DNA of 48,058 nt. Origin: Bacillota bacterium (GTDB taxonomy: Bacteria; Bacillota; Clostridia; Christensenellales; Aristaeellaceae). Under the pieces are notes generated by a model. The model was not told where the DNA came from. It was given only the letters and a program-made list of their open reading frames with translations, and made no database searches. The stretch's first letter is position 1. Every line of letters starts with the position of its first letter. The stretch is from positions 1-48,058 of the forward strand of contig JAEWSC010000080.1 in NCBI GenBank assembly GCA_023398575.1, given 5' to 3'. The translations under genes and the position numbers were made by a program. Positions 31,752 to 40,508 of the stretch are shown one piece after another.

Positions 31752-33887
31752 ATGATCTGGGAGATCAACTCAGAATACTTCGGTACTGCTCACGCAGCAG
31801 AATTAGGAAACCGGTTCCTATGCGGCAACGGCTACCTTGGCGTTCGCGGAACCCTGGAGGAGTATGGCAAGGAAGAGCTTACTGCCATCAATCTTGCCGG
31901 GATCTACCACCGCCATGGCGAAGGCTGGCGGGAACCCCTGAATGCTCCAAATCCCTACTTCATAAAGGCCAGCTTTTCGGGTTTGCCCCTGAATGTGCTC
32001 GAAACTGATCCGCTCTCCCATAACCACGCCATTGATTTTCGGCATGGCATCCAAAAGCGTGATACGGTATTTTCGGTAAACGGCCAGAAGGTCGCCGTGT
32101 CCTGCCGGCGTTTTGCAAGCTTAGCCGATATACACCTCCTGGCTATGCAATATTATGTTACTCCTGAGGCAGATGGTGAGCTTCGCATCACTTGGGGCAT
32201 AGATACAGATGTTTGGGATATCCACGGGCCCCATTACAAGGCTTTTGATGTGGATGGTATGCCGGACAGATTCATTGTTACAGCTTCCACGGATAATGGC
32301 GACCAGGTTGTGGTCAGCGGACGGTGCGTGCCCGATTTTGATGCAAAGCCGGAGCATAATGGCAACCTTATCACGTATTCCATCCATGCAAAAAGCGGCA
32401 CTGCTTACAGCTTGACCATGACAACCTATATATATACCACCAAGGATGTATCTGACCCACATAAAACTGTCACGCGAGCACAGTTTCCAGCTTACGAAGC
32501 TGCGCTTGCAGAGCATAAAAGCGCCTGGGAAAAGCTTTGGGAGCATGCAGAGGTTGTCATAGAGGGAGATACAGAGGCAGAAACCGCGCTCAACTACTCC
32601 CTGTACCACCTAATGTGCATTGCACCCCGCCACCGCAACGATCTGTCTATTGCGGCCAGAGGCTTATCTGGGCAGACCTATAAAGGTGCAGTTTTCTGGG
32701 ATACAGAGATGTTCATGCTGGACTTTTATTTAGCCTGCCTGCCCGAAGCCGCAAGGAGTGCGCTGAACTATAGGATTCAAACACTGCCCGGCGCGCTTGC
32801 CAAAGCACGTCAATACGGTTTCGACGGCGCTTTCTACGCATGGGAAAGCCAGGAGGGCGGCTTTGACGCTTGCTCCGATTATAACGTAACCGACGTGTTC
32901 ACCGGCCGTCCTATGCGTACCTACTTTAAGGATAAGCAAATGCACATCTCCGCCGCTGTAGTCTATGGGCTGGTAAAATATATAGCCTGGACTGGTGATG
33001 AGGTACTTTTAGTAAACGGCGCCTGTGAAACCATATTGCAATGCGCTCGTTTTTACTACAGCCTGCTTACAAAACGAGTATGCAGCGATGTATGGGAAAT
33101 TCGGGATGTCATCGGTCCCGATGAATACCACGAGCGGGTGGACAACAATGCCTATACCAATGAAATGGCCAGGTTCGTGTTCAAAAATGCCGTTTGGGCT
33201 GCCCACAGGTTAAAGGAACTGGATGCCGCTGCATATTTGCAATTGAACTGCAAGCTGGATTTTGAAAAGGACCTGCCGCTTTTTGACGAAGCTGCTAAAA
33301 AGCTGAAGGAGCAAACACCTGATAAGGAAACAAGCGTTATTTCGCAATTTGATGGCTATTTCTCTTTGGAAGATACGACGCTGGATACCGTTCGCTCCCG
33401 ATTAAAGCATCCAAAGGAATATTGGGGCGGCGCCTACGGCGTGGCTTCCCACACCCAAATCATCAAGCAGGCAGATGTAATGACCATGCTGTACCTGTTT
33501 AAAGAGAAGTACAGTCAAGAGATTATCGCCGCCAATTATGACTACTATGAACCCAGAACAGAACATGGTTCTTCTCTGAGTGCCTGCATGTATGCCTTAA
33601 CCGCGTGTCTCATTGGCCGGCCAGATGATGCGTATCCTTTGTTCTTAAAGTCTGCTAAGGCAGACTTGGCCGGCGGCGGCAAGGAGTGGGCTGGGCTGGT
33701 GTATATCGGCGGAACACACCCGGCGGCGGCAGGCGGTGCATACATGACGCTAATCAACGGATTTCTGGGGCTAAATCCAGCCGCCGGCATTCTTACCCCA
33801 ACGCCTAGGCTGCCTAGTCATTGGAAGAGCGTCAAGCTGCATATCTTCAGCCAAGGAAAATGGCATGCCATCTCGGTAACCGCATAA
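31752..33887 (+). CDS. GH65 family disaccharide phosphorylase
   Basis: 711 residues behind GGGAGGAG. The layout is an N-terminal beta-sandwich domain (to about 265), linker, (alpha/alpha)6 barrel, and C-terminal jelly roll. Seen: substrate-side VFWDTEMFM, general acid E458 in GPDEYHERVDNNAYTN, KQADV, and phosphate-binding EHGSSLS. These are features of inverting phosphorylases of GH65, which split alpha-glucosides with phosphate to give beta-glucose 1-phosphate. Known members act on maltose, trehalose, kojibiose, nigerose and related sugars; the sequence does not let me choose. No beta-phosphoglucomutase or sugar transporter is adjacent. Confidence 0.88.
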   Translation: MIWEINSEYFGTAHAAELGNRFLCGNGYLGVRGTLEEYGKEELTAINLAGIYHRHGEGWREPLNAPNPYFIKASFSGLPLNVLETDPLSHNHAIDFRHGIQKRDTVFSVNGQKVAVSCRRFASLADIHLLAMQYYVTPEADGELRITWGIDTDVWDIHGPHYKAFDVDGMPDRFIVTASTDNGDQVVVSGRCVPDFDAKPEHNGNLITYSIHAKSGTAYSLTMTTYIYTTKDVSDPHKTVTRAQFPAYEAALAEHKSAWEKLWEHAEVVIEGDTEAETALNYSLYHLMCIAPRHRNDLSIAARGLSGQTYKGAVFWDTEMFMLDFYLACLPEAARSALNYRIQTLPGALAKARQYGFDGAFYAWESQEGGFDACSDYNVTDVFTGRPMRTYFKDKQMHISAAVVYGLVKYIAWTGDEVLLVNGACETILQCARFYYSLLTKRVCSDVWEIRDVIGPDEYHERVDNNAYTNEMARFVFKNAVWAAHRLKELDAAAYLQLNCKLDFEKDLPLFDEAAKKLKEQTPDKETSVISQFDGYFSLEDTTLDTVRSRLKHPKEYWGGAYGVASHTQIIKQADVMTMLYLFKEKYSQEIIAANYDYYEPRTEHGSSLSACMYALTACLIGRPDDAYPLFLKSAKADLAGGGKEWAGLVYIGGTHPAAAGGAYMTLINGFLGLNPAAGILTPTPRLPSHWKSVKLHIFSQGKWHAISVTA

Positions 33888-33899
33888 ATTACGCAAAAC

Positions 33900-33925
33900 A
33901 GCCGCCCCGCTTTGGGCGGCTATTT
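33900..33925. terminator. Terminator between GH65 and the DNA-repair operon
   Basis: AGCCGCCC pairs with GGGCGGCT; rightward it is followed by ATTTCATT and leftward by GTTTTGCG. It serves both convergent units. Confidence 0.75.
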
Positions 33926-33979
33926 CATTACCGGATCATGCAATTTTTATACTTATTAGTTCCTGATCGTTCATGTCTG

Positions 33980-34453
33980 TTATGGGATTTTGTTTTTCCT
34001 TTCCAGTTCCAACAGCTGTTCTTTGATCGGCAGCCCTCCACCGTAGCCGACCAACTTCCCGTTTGCCCCAATGACACGGTGGCAGGGAATGATTAATGGG
34101 ATTGGATTTCGGTTGTTGGCAAGACCCACAGCTCGTGCGGCACCAGGGCGCCCGATACTGTTGGCAAGCTTACCATAGGATATTGTTTCACCGTAAGGGA
34201 TTTGTAGTAAAGCCTTCCACACCGTCTGCTGGAAGGGCGTCCCCAATGGAGCTAGCGGCATATCAAACACTTGGCGAATACCGGAAAAGTATTCTATCAG
34301 CTGCATGGCCGCCAATTTCAATGTTTGTGTTTCCTCAAGCTTTGCTTCCGTAAGTATTTCTTCCTTTGGAAAGCTCAAATTTGTTATTTTGCCATCTTCT
34401 TCGGCAAGCGTGATTCTTCCAATAGGGGTATCATATTGCCACACACACTTCAT
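33980..34453 (-). CDS. ogt: Methylated-DNA--protein-cysteine methyltransferase
   Basis: 157 residues from the ATG at 34453 (GAAGGG upstream). The C-terminal domain has the helix-turn-helix with FQQTVWKALLQIPYGETISYG, the Asn hinge region GLANNRNPIPLI, and the acceptor cysteine in IPCHRVIG. It removes alkyl groups from O6-alkylguanine in DNA by a single-use transfer to cysteine. It is the last of four co-directional genes led by the radical SAM gene, with 32 nt to the gene before it, so it may be induced with them. Confidence 0.94.
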   Translation of the reverse strand: MKCVWQYDTPIGRITLAEEDGKITNLSFPKEEILTEAKLEETQTLKLAAMQLIEYFSGIRQVFDMPLAPLGTPFQQTVWKALLQIPYGETISYGKLANSIGRPGAARAVGLANNRNPIPLIIPCHRVIGANGKLVGYGGGLPIKEQLLELERKNKIP

Positions 34454-34485
34454 ACGTGTCTTCCCTTCACCACTACTCAAAAATA

Positions 34486-34764
34486 TTATACCGGAATCTC
34501 ATTCGCTTGAATACAATGTTTCTTAGGTTCCACAAACCAGCGTGTTCCTGTGCGGTAAAGGTAAGTAATGCGGCTGCCTATGCATATAGTATAACGCATG
34601 CCGGCAGCCCGGGTCAAAAGGCTGACACCTGGCCGCATATCCAATATGCTTTCCACAAAATAGCGGGTCCCATCTTCCCATATTACACAGGTGGGTTCAA
34701 CATCCCCATTCACTAGAAACTTTGCCTCCACCTGCACATATGTTTTCTCGGCATCAATTTCCAT
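34486..34764 (-). CDS. Small conserved-looking protein of unknown function in the repair operon
   Basis: 92 residues from the ATG at 34764, with GAGGAAG 6 nt upstream; an ATG at 34776 is possible. It reads as a compact all-beta protein: KTYVQVEAKFLVNGDVEPTC, then VIWEDGTRYFVESILD, YTICIGSRITYLYRTGTRWF. There is no signal peptide or known motif, and I do not recognise a family. It lies between the DUF4130 gene (42 nt) and ogt (32 nt) on the same strand, so a role in the same DNA-repair unit is the best guess. Confidence 0.65.
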   Translation of the reverse strand: MEIDAEKTYVQVEAKFLVNGDVEPTCVIWEDGTRYFVESILDMRPGVSLLTRAAGMRYTICIGSRITYLYRTGTRWFVEPKKHCIQANEIPV

Positions 34765-34806
34765 AGGCTTCCTCACAAGAACGAGCTGGCTGATAATGTG
34801 CGCATA

Positions 34807-35580
34807 TTACAGCAATTCCTGCATTTCAGTCATATTCTCCCAATACCGCTTGGGCATGTGATTCATACGGCATTTGGGGTTATAGCGGTCCTCAATGGCA
34901 ATGGTCTTATAAAACTGCCGCCACAAGGCACGGTAGTTTTCCTCAGCTTTTCCTGCTTCCGGCATAACAGCTTCGTCAAGCTCCACAATCTCCGTTATGC
35001 CGTTTTGATAGAGCAGCGCCGCCTTATGGGTTTTATCATAAATCGCAAATGACTCATTGCCAAATCGGTCCACAAAATGTCCTGCCAAAAAGGGCAAAAC
35101 ATAGTTTTTAGGGCTGATGACGGATATCAGTTTGCCCTCATAATCTGAAAATCGCACGAATCCGGTAAGCAGGTGCCTTTCGCGAAGCAGATGCCTTTCG
35201 GCCTCCAGAAGGGTTGCCACATCTGGATGAGCCAGCATATCAAGCACCTTCGGACCCTGTACAAAGGCAAGCAAAGCAAAGCGGACGATGGATATTTCCT
35301 TGTTTTCAAGGCAACTGCAAAATACTGTCTGCATTAATTCCAAGGACCTGGGCGATATTTTTTCTGCTGCAGCCTTCCGAACTTTTTCTGCCTTCTCCAT
35401 GTCTGTTTGTATTCTTTTTCGAAAGAACAGCGCCATCTGCATTTCGCCTTCTGGAAAAATGGCAAACGGCAATTCACGCGTGTACACACATTCATGTATG
35501 CAACAGAAGAGACCTGGCAGGCTGCCATCATACAGATAAACAACTTCACTTGGCTCGGCTAATGGTTTTGTGCCAGGCAT
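34807..35580 (-). CDS. TIGR03915-family DNA metabolism protein (DUF4130)
   Basis: 257 residues behind GGAGGAGG. I recognise the family from VVYLYDGSLPGLFCCIHECV at the start, the middle VARFALLAFVQGPKVLDML-like segment, GFVRFSDYEGKLISVISPKNYVL, and the end NPKCRMNHMPKRYWENMTEM. The family is defined by its linkage to the TIGR03916 radical SAM protein and to uracil-DNA-glycosylase-type genes; its biochemical role is not established. It overlaps the radical SAM gene by 22 nt, so the two are surely co-expressed. It probably acts on DNA in the cytoplasm. Confidence 0.85.
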   Translation of the reverse strand: MPGTKPLAEPSEVVYLYDGSLPGLFCCIHECVYTRELPFAIFPEGEMQMALFFRKRIQTDMEKAEKVRKAAAEKISPRSLELMQTVFCSCLENKEISIVRFALLAFVQGPKVLDMLAHPDVATLLEAERHLLRERHLLTGFVRFSDYEGKLISVISPKNYVLPFLAGHFVDRFGNESFAIYDKTHKAALLYQNGITEIVELDEAVMPEAGKAEENYRALWRQFYKTIAIEDRYNPKCRMNHMPKRYWENMTEMQELL

Positions 35581-36896
35581 AATACCGCCTCCTCCACTAC
35601 ACTGTGTAAATTGATTCTTTTCTCATTGGCGGGAAATATATGCCCCATGTTTGCCAGCGCCGGAAAAAGGGACAGCTGCTCCGTGCCATAGTCATAAACA
35701 TTCGGATCGATCAGCGCCCGCACAGTCGTCTCTCGGCTCGCCGGAAGGCCGATAGGTATATCGCTGGCCCTGATAAAATATTGCGCTCTCTTCCAAACCA
35801 CGCCAAGACGTTTGAGAGCAATTTGATCTAATTTTCCGCTTTTGCGGGCAGCAACAATCCGCTGCGCGCTAATGGGGCCAATGCCCGGCACCCTTAATAG
35901 CGCCGCTATCGAAGCTGTATTCACATCCACCGGAAAAAACTGCATATTCTGCACTGCCCAATTGCACTTTGGATCCAGATACGGGTTAAAGTTTGGGTTC
36001 TTATCGCTAAGTATTTCATCGGCTGAAAATTGATACTGCCTTAATAGAAAATCTGCTTGATACAGTCTATGTTCCCGCAGCAGCTGGGGTTTTGTCTGCA
36101 GGGATGGAAGCATGCTATCTTCCACCGCCGGTATATAGGCAGAGTAAAAAACACGCTTTAATTGATACTTGTCATACAGGCCGGAGGCCAGTTTTAAAAT
36201 GTGATAATCGCTTTCCGGGCTGGCGCCAATAATCATTTGCGTTGCCTGACCGGCCGCAGCAAAACGCGGAGCATTTTTGAATCTGATTAATTCCTGCTTA
36301 TTTTCCTCAATGCCGCTTCGAATCTGGGCCATAGGTGATAAAATGGCCTTCTTCGTCTTATTCGGAGCCAGCTTCATAAGACTTTCTTCACTGGGCAGCT
36401 CAATATTAATGCTCAAACGGTCTGCCAAAACACCCAGCCGATTCACCAATTCCTGTGACGCGCCTGGAATGGTTTTGCAATGAATGTACCCCCAAAACCG
36501 GTATTTATATCGCAATATCTCCAGCGCTTTAATCATCTGTTCCATCGTATGATCGGCATTCTTCAAAATGCCGCTGGAGAGAAATAACCCCTCGATGTAA
36601 TTGCGCCGGTAAAATTGTATTGTCAGTTCCGCTAACTCTGCCGGGGTGAAGGCAGTACGTGCAATATCATTGCTAGCGCGATTTACACAATACTTGCAAT
36701 CGTATATGCAATGGTTGCTTAACAGTACTTTGAGCAAAGATATGCACCTGCCATCCGCAGCAAAAGTGTGGCAGCAGCCATAGGATACAGCGCTGCCCAC
36801 GCCTTTTCCGCCAGGCCTGTCCACCCCGGAAGATGTACACGCCGCGTCATATTTTGCACTATCCGCCAATATTGTCAGCTTGCCCATCAGATCCAA
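35559..36896 (-). CDS. Putative DNA modification/repair radical SAM protein (TIGR03916)
   Basis: 445 residues from a TTG with GGGGGA 6 nt upstream (an ATG three codons later is possible). The iron-sulfur motif is C63xxxC67xxC70 (HCIYDCKYC) in a radical SAM barrel. A C-terminal helix-hairpin-helix (RVPGIGPISAQRIVAARKSG, about 340-360) should bind DNA. The architecture and operon partner match TIGR03916, a family related in style to spore photoproduct lyase, with no known substrate. The promoter upstream overlaps a LexA box, so it is probably SOS-induced. Confidence 0.87.
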   Translation of the reverse strand: MDLMGKLTILADSAKYDAACTSSGVDRPGGKGVGSAVSYGCCHTFAADGRCISLLKVLLSNHCIYDCKYCVNRASNDIARTAFTPAELAELTIQFYRRNYIEGLFLSSGILKNADHTMEQMIKALEILRYKYRFWGYIHCKTIPGASQELVNRLGVLADRLSINIELPSEESLMKLAPNKTKKAILSPMAQIRSGIEENKQELIRFKNAPRFAAAGQATQMIIGASPESDYHILKLASGLYDKYQLKRVFYSAYIPAVEDSMLPSLQTKPQLLREHRLYQADFLLRQYQFSADEILSDKNPNFNPYLDPKCNWAVQNMQFFPVDVNTASIAALLRVPGIGPISAQRIVAARKSGKLDQIALKRLGVVWKRAQYFIRASDIPIGLPASRETTVRALIDPNVYDYGTEQLSLFPALANMGHIFPANEKRINLHSVVEEAVLCLAQNH

Positions 36897-36981
36897 TGTG
36901 ATTCCCCCGTTTTGCGCAATGCGCTTTTATCCAATCACTGTTTCATTGTTAGCAGTCCATCATTTGAAAATACATCGCACA

Positions 36982-37031
36982 AGAACATTTGTTCTCTTTT
37001 TAATTATATCCAGATGTAACTGCTTTGTAAA
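36982..37031 (-). promoter_or_regulatory. Repair-operon promoter overlapped by a LexA (SOS) box
   Basis: Minus strand: -35 TTTACA (37026-37031), 17-nt spacer, -10 TATAAT (37003-37008). At the expected start lies AGAACATTTGTTCT (36982-36995), a palindrome with the GAAC-N4-GTTC core of the Gram-positive LexA/DinR box. The transcribed leader is about 100 nt. LexA binding is inferred from the motif and its position over the start site. Confidence 0.75.
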
Positions 37032-37088
37032 GTGCATTTCGATAAATTGACAGACTACAGATGTGTGCAATCAGCGCACATCTTCCTA

Positions 37089-37117
37089 TTGACAGCCGTG
37101 CCGCCAGCGAATATAAT
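37089..37117 (+). promoter_or_regulatory. Consensus promoter of the T-box operon
   Basis: -35 TTGACA (37089-37094), 17-nt spacer, -10 TATAAT (37112-37117); both hexamers are perfect, as is usual when control is by a downstream attenuator. Confidence 0.85.
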
Positions 37118-37123
37118 GTGAAA

Positions 37124-37400
37124 ATAATGCGATGATGGGACCAAGTACCTTGATGATTTTGTCTGAAGAGAGCTTCCGGAAGGTGCAAGGAAGCGGCAGA
37201 TATCAAGCGAATACCTCCTTAAGCACGGAGCCGAAGGTTTATCTGTGTAGGCCTCTGCCGGTGCGCCGGATACAGCGCTGCGGAAGAATGTGAAAAGCAC
37301 ATCTCCCGCCAAGGGCATAGCCGTAAGGGTATGCCAAATGGAAGTGGTACCGTGGCGATATGCCGCCTTCCCCAACACATGGGGAGGGCGTTTTTCTTTT
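37124..37400 (+). promoter_or_regulatory. T-box leader, probably tyrosine-specific
   Basis: A leader of about 280 nt ends in a T-box element, GAAGTGGTACCGTG (37341-37354), close to the consensus AGGGTGGNACCGCG. It is followed by a terminator: CGCCTTCCCC (37364-37373) pairs with GGGGAGGGCG (37381-37390), then TTTTTCTTTT. The candidate specifier codon is TAC (37212-37214) in GCGAATACCTCC, within the first long stem, and the gene set includes tyrS. Uncharged tRNA-Tyr would favour the antiterminator. Stem I details were read by eye, so the specifier is the least certain part. Confidence 0.85.
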
Positions 37401-37420
37401 CTACAAAAAGGAGGGGCAAC

Positions 37421-38605
37421 ATGAACGCAGCGGAAATTACCTTTGCCAAACGGTTTGACGGTATCACCGGCAGCGCCATCCGGGAAATATTAAAGCTGAT
37501 GGCTACCCCTGGCATGATCTCCTTTGGCGGTGGAAACCCAGCCTCCGCCTCCTTGCCGGATGATACTATTGCACGTCTTTCTGTACAGGTCTTAAAAGAA
37601 AATGGAAAGAACATATTGCAGTACGGCACCACTGAGGGTTACGCACCTCTTCGGGAAACGTTGGCCCCATATCTAAAATGCCGCTTTGGCTTTGAAGTCA
37701 CCCCAGATGAAATTCTGCCTGTATCCGGTTCTAGCCAGGCCATGGACTTATTATGCAAGGCTCTGATTGATCCTGGCGATGTGATTTTGGTAGAAAACCC
37801 CACCTTTCTTGGTAACATGCAGTGCATGAAGCTGTATCAGGCTAAGATCGTGCCCGTGGAAAGTGATGAAGGCGGAATCATGCTCGACAAGTTGGAAGAG
37901 GCGATACTAAAGCATAAACCAAAGATGCTTTACACCATCCCCACCTTCCAAAACCCAACTGGCAAGACACTGGCCGCGGATCGCCGGCCAGTGATCGCAG
38001 CTCTGGCCGAAAAGTACGGCTTTGTGGTAGCGGAGGACGATCCTTACCGCGATTTGCGGTATTCCGGCACTCCCCTGCCATCCATCAAATCCTACGACAA
38101 GTCCGGTCTGGTGGTTTTTCTGGGCAGCTTCTCAAAGCTGATATCTCCCGGCCTTCGAGTAGGTTACATCGCCGCACACCCAACCATTTTGCGCAAATGC
38201 ATCATTGGCAAGCAATCCGCCGACGTGCATACGCCCACCCTCAACCAGGCGGTGGTAGATGCCTTCTTACGGGAAGGGTTGCTTGATCATCATGTGGCAT
38301 CCATCTGTGAAAGCTATGGCAAGCAGTTGCATGCCATGCTGGAAGAGCTCTCTCTCTTCCCCGCCGGAACCACGTATACCAAGCCTGAAGGCGGCTTGTT
38401 CGTATGGGCGGAGCTGCCACAGGGTATCAACGCCACAACGCTGCTTATGAAGGCTGTGGAGCGCAAAGTAGCTTATGTTCCAGGTAGTCACTTTTTCGCT
38501 GAAGGCGGGCATGAAAACACCATGCGCTTAAACTTTTCCAACAGCAGTATTGAAAAAATCCACGAAGGCATGGCCATCCTTCGGGATGTGATCCAACAAG
38601 CCTGA
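37421..38605 (+). CDS. PLP-dependent aminotransferase, probably aromatic amino acid
   Basis: 394 residues starting behind AAGGAGGGG. Fold-type I aminotransferase: ISFGGGNPASASLP, PVSGSSQAMDLLCKAL, TIPTFQNPTGKT, EDDPYRDLRY, the PLP lysine in LGSFSKLISPGLRVGY, and the carboxylate-binding Arg in MRLNFS. It belongs to the LysN/MocR-domain-like subgroup that includes aromatic and 2-aminoadipate aminotransferases. Control by a tyrosine-type T-box with tyrS downstream (21 nt) points to tyrosine/phenylalanine synthesis as its job; that is inference from context. Confidence 0.88.
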   Translation: MNAAEITFAKRFDGITGSAIREILKLMATPGMISFGGGNPASASLPDDTIARLSVQVLKENGKNILQYGTTEGYAPLRETLAPYLKCRFGFEVTPDEILPVSGSSQAMDLLCKALIDPGDVILVENPTFLGNMQCMKLYQAKIVPVESDEGGIMLDKLEEAILKHKPKMLYTIPTFQNPTGKTLAADRRPVIAALAEKYGFVVAEDDPYRDLRYSGTPLPSIKSYDKSGLVVFLGSFSKLISPGLRVGYIAAHPTILRKCIIGKQSADVHTPTLNQAVVDAFLREGLLDHHVASICESYGKQLHAMLEELSLFPAGTTYTKPEGGLFVWAELPQGINATTLLMKAVERKVAYVPGSHFFAEGGHENTMRLNFSNSSIEKIHEGMAILRDVIQQA

Positions 38606-38626
38606 TAATAAAGGGAGGATGCGGAC

Positions 38627-39853
38627 ATGCATATTCTGGATACGCTAAAAGAGCGCGGATTTATCGCCCAGGTTACCTTTGAAGAGGACCTGTACAAATT
38701 GATGGAGCGAGAGCAAGTCACGTACTATGTGGGCTTTGATCCTACAGCAGACAGCCTGCACGTGGGCCACTTTATTCCCATCATGGCCATGGCCCACCTG
38801 CAAAGGGCAGGTCATCGCCCCATCGCGCTGTGCGGCGGCGGCACGACCATGGTTGGCGACCCCAGCGGTAAAACTGATATGCGCAAAATGCTGACAAAAG
38901 AGGATATTGAAAAAAACGCCCAGTCCATTAAAGGACAGTTGGGGCGGCTAATTGATTTCTCCGATGGAAAGGCACTTTTGCTCAACAACGCCGACTGGCT
39001 GCTGAAGCTAAACTACGTTGACTTTTTGCGAGAGATTGGCTCACTGTTTTCCGTCAACCGCATGCTTACGGCGGAATGCTACAAGCAAAGACTGGAAAAG
39101 GGCCTCACGTTTTTGGAATTCAACTACATGCTGATGCAGGGATATGACTTTTTGCGCCTGTTCCAAGATCATGGCTGCCGGCTGCAGATGGGCGGCGACG
39201 ACCAGTGGAGCAACATCCTGGCGGGTGCTGACTTAATCCGCCGCAAGGAGCAGGAGGATGCCTTTGCACTGACCTTCAAGCTGCTCATGACCCATGACGG
39301 CAAAAAAATGGGTAAAACCGAGGCCGGTGCATTGTGGCTGTCTGGCGAACGTACCTCGCCTTATGATTTTTACCAGTATTGGCGTAATGTAGACGATCAG
39401 GATGTGCAGAAGTGCCTGGCACTCTTAACCTTCCTGCCCATGGACGAAGTCCGCCGCCTGGGCGCATTAAAGGATTCCGCCATCAACGAAGCCAAGCGGG
39501 TGCTGGCCTTTGAAATCACCAAGCTTATACATGGCGAGGAGGAAGCACAAAAGGCACAGGATGCGGCACAGGCTTTGTTCGGTGGCGGCGCTGACAGCCA
39601 GCATGTGCCCAGCTTTGAAGTGACCAAGGCTGCCTTGGAGGAAGATAACCGCCTGACCACCTTATTGGCTCTTTGCGGCCTCTGCTCCAGCCGAGGTGAG
39701 GCCCGCAAGATGGTTCAAGCAGGTGCTGTGTTGGTGGGTGAAGAAAAGATAGCTGATATTGAGCACCGTATACTCGTAGACTCTATTACTTCAGACGGCC
39801 TGCTTTTACGCAAAGGGAAAAAGAACTATTGCCGCCTGATCATCAAGGAATGA
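38627..39853 (+). CDS. tyrS: Tyrosyl-tRNA synthetase
   Basis: 408 residues. Class I synthetase: HIGH motif as HVGH (H45-H48), GGDDQWSNILAGADL in the tyrosine pocket region, KMSKS as KMGKT (227-231), and a C-terminal S4 RNA-binding domain (SSRGEARKMVQAGAVLVGEEKI split around residue 360). TTG-free ATG start behind GGGAGG. It charges tRNA-Tyr; expression is governed by the T-box, which reads that same tRNA. It overlaps the next gene by 4 nt. Confidence 0.96.
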   Translation: MHILDTLKERGFIAQVTFEEDLYKLMEREQVTYYVGFDPTADSLHVGHFIPIMAMAHLQRAGHRPIALCGGGTTMVGDPSGKTDMRKMLTKEDIEKNAQSIKGQLGRLIDFSDGKALLLNNADWLLKLNYVDFLREIGSLFSVNRMLTAECYKQRLEKGLTFLEFNYMLMQGYDFLRLFQDHGCRLQMGGDDQWSNILAGADLIRRKEQEDAFALTFKLLMTHDGKKMGKTEAGALWLSGERTSPYDFYQYWRNVDDQDVQKCLALLTFLPMDEVRRLGALKDSAINEAKRVLAFEITKLIHGEEEAQKAQDAAQALFGGGADSQHVPSFEVTKAALEEDNRLTTLLALCGLCSSRGEARKMVQAGAVLVGEEKIADIEHRILVDSITSDGLLLRKGKKNYCRLIIKE

Positions 39854-40488
39854 ATGCTTACAAAACCGTAAAGCAAACAGCCAGCGGCGAATTTGTGGTA
39901 AACAAAAGCCGCTTTATTGGCCATGCTGCCCCTGTGGAATCGGAGGAGGCGGCATTGGCTTTTTTGCAGCGCATAAGACAAGAGCATAAAGACGCCACTC
40001 ACAACTGTTATGCCTATATCATTGGCCAGAATGCCGGCATCATGCGATACTCCGATGACGGCGAACCCGGTGGTACCGCCGGCATGCCGATTATGGAGGT
40101 GATACGTGCCCGCGGCGTTGTAAACATATGTGTTGTAGTCACCCGCTATTTCGGAGGCATACTGTTAGGTGCGGGCGGTTTGGTTAGGGCTTACAGCCAC
40201 GGGAGTGCAATTGCCCTTGATGCGGCACAGGTTGCTGTCATGGAAAAAAGCCAGCGCTGGTGGGTGGAAGTCGCCTATTCCAGATGGGATACGGTGCTGC
40301 ACAACCTGAAAAGCCTTCCGGTACAGATTGAGAAAACAGAGTTTGCCACAACCGTTACATCCACCCTTTTAATGCGAGAAAAGGACGCGGCTCAGGTTTT
40401 GCTTTTGATTGACACCTTGACGGACGGCCAGGCAGAAAAGTTGATGATAGAAGATATTTACACCCTTTGGCCGGAAGAGACATCCTGA
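39850..40488 (+). CDS. YigZ/IMPACT-family protein
   Basis: 212 residues; ATG overlaps the tyrS stop (ATGA), so it depends on coupled translation. N-terminal UPF0029/Impact domain: FVVNKSRFIGHAAPV, HNCYAYIIG, the signature YSDDGEPGGTAGMPI, and VVVTRYFGGILLGAGGLVRAY. A C-terminal DUF1949-type ferredoxin-like domain follows. Relatives bind RNA or ribosomes and have no settled activity in bacteria. Being under a tyrosine T-box is probably incidental read-through. Confidence 0.9.
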   Translation: MNAYKTVKQTASGEFVVNKSRFIGHAAPVESEEAALAFLQRIRQEHKDATHNCYAYIIGQNAGIMRYSDDGEPGGTAGMPIMEVIRARGVVNICVVVTRYFGGILLGAGGLVRAYSHGSAIALDAAQVAVMEKSQRWWVEVAYSRWDTVLHNLKSLPVQIEKTEFATTVTSTLLMREKDAAQVLLLIDTLTDGQAEKLMIEDIYTLWPEETS

Positions 40489-40508
40489 CTGGGAGACTTA
40501 AATGTATC

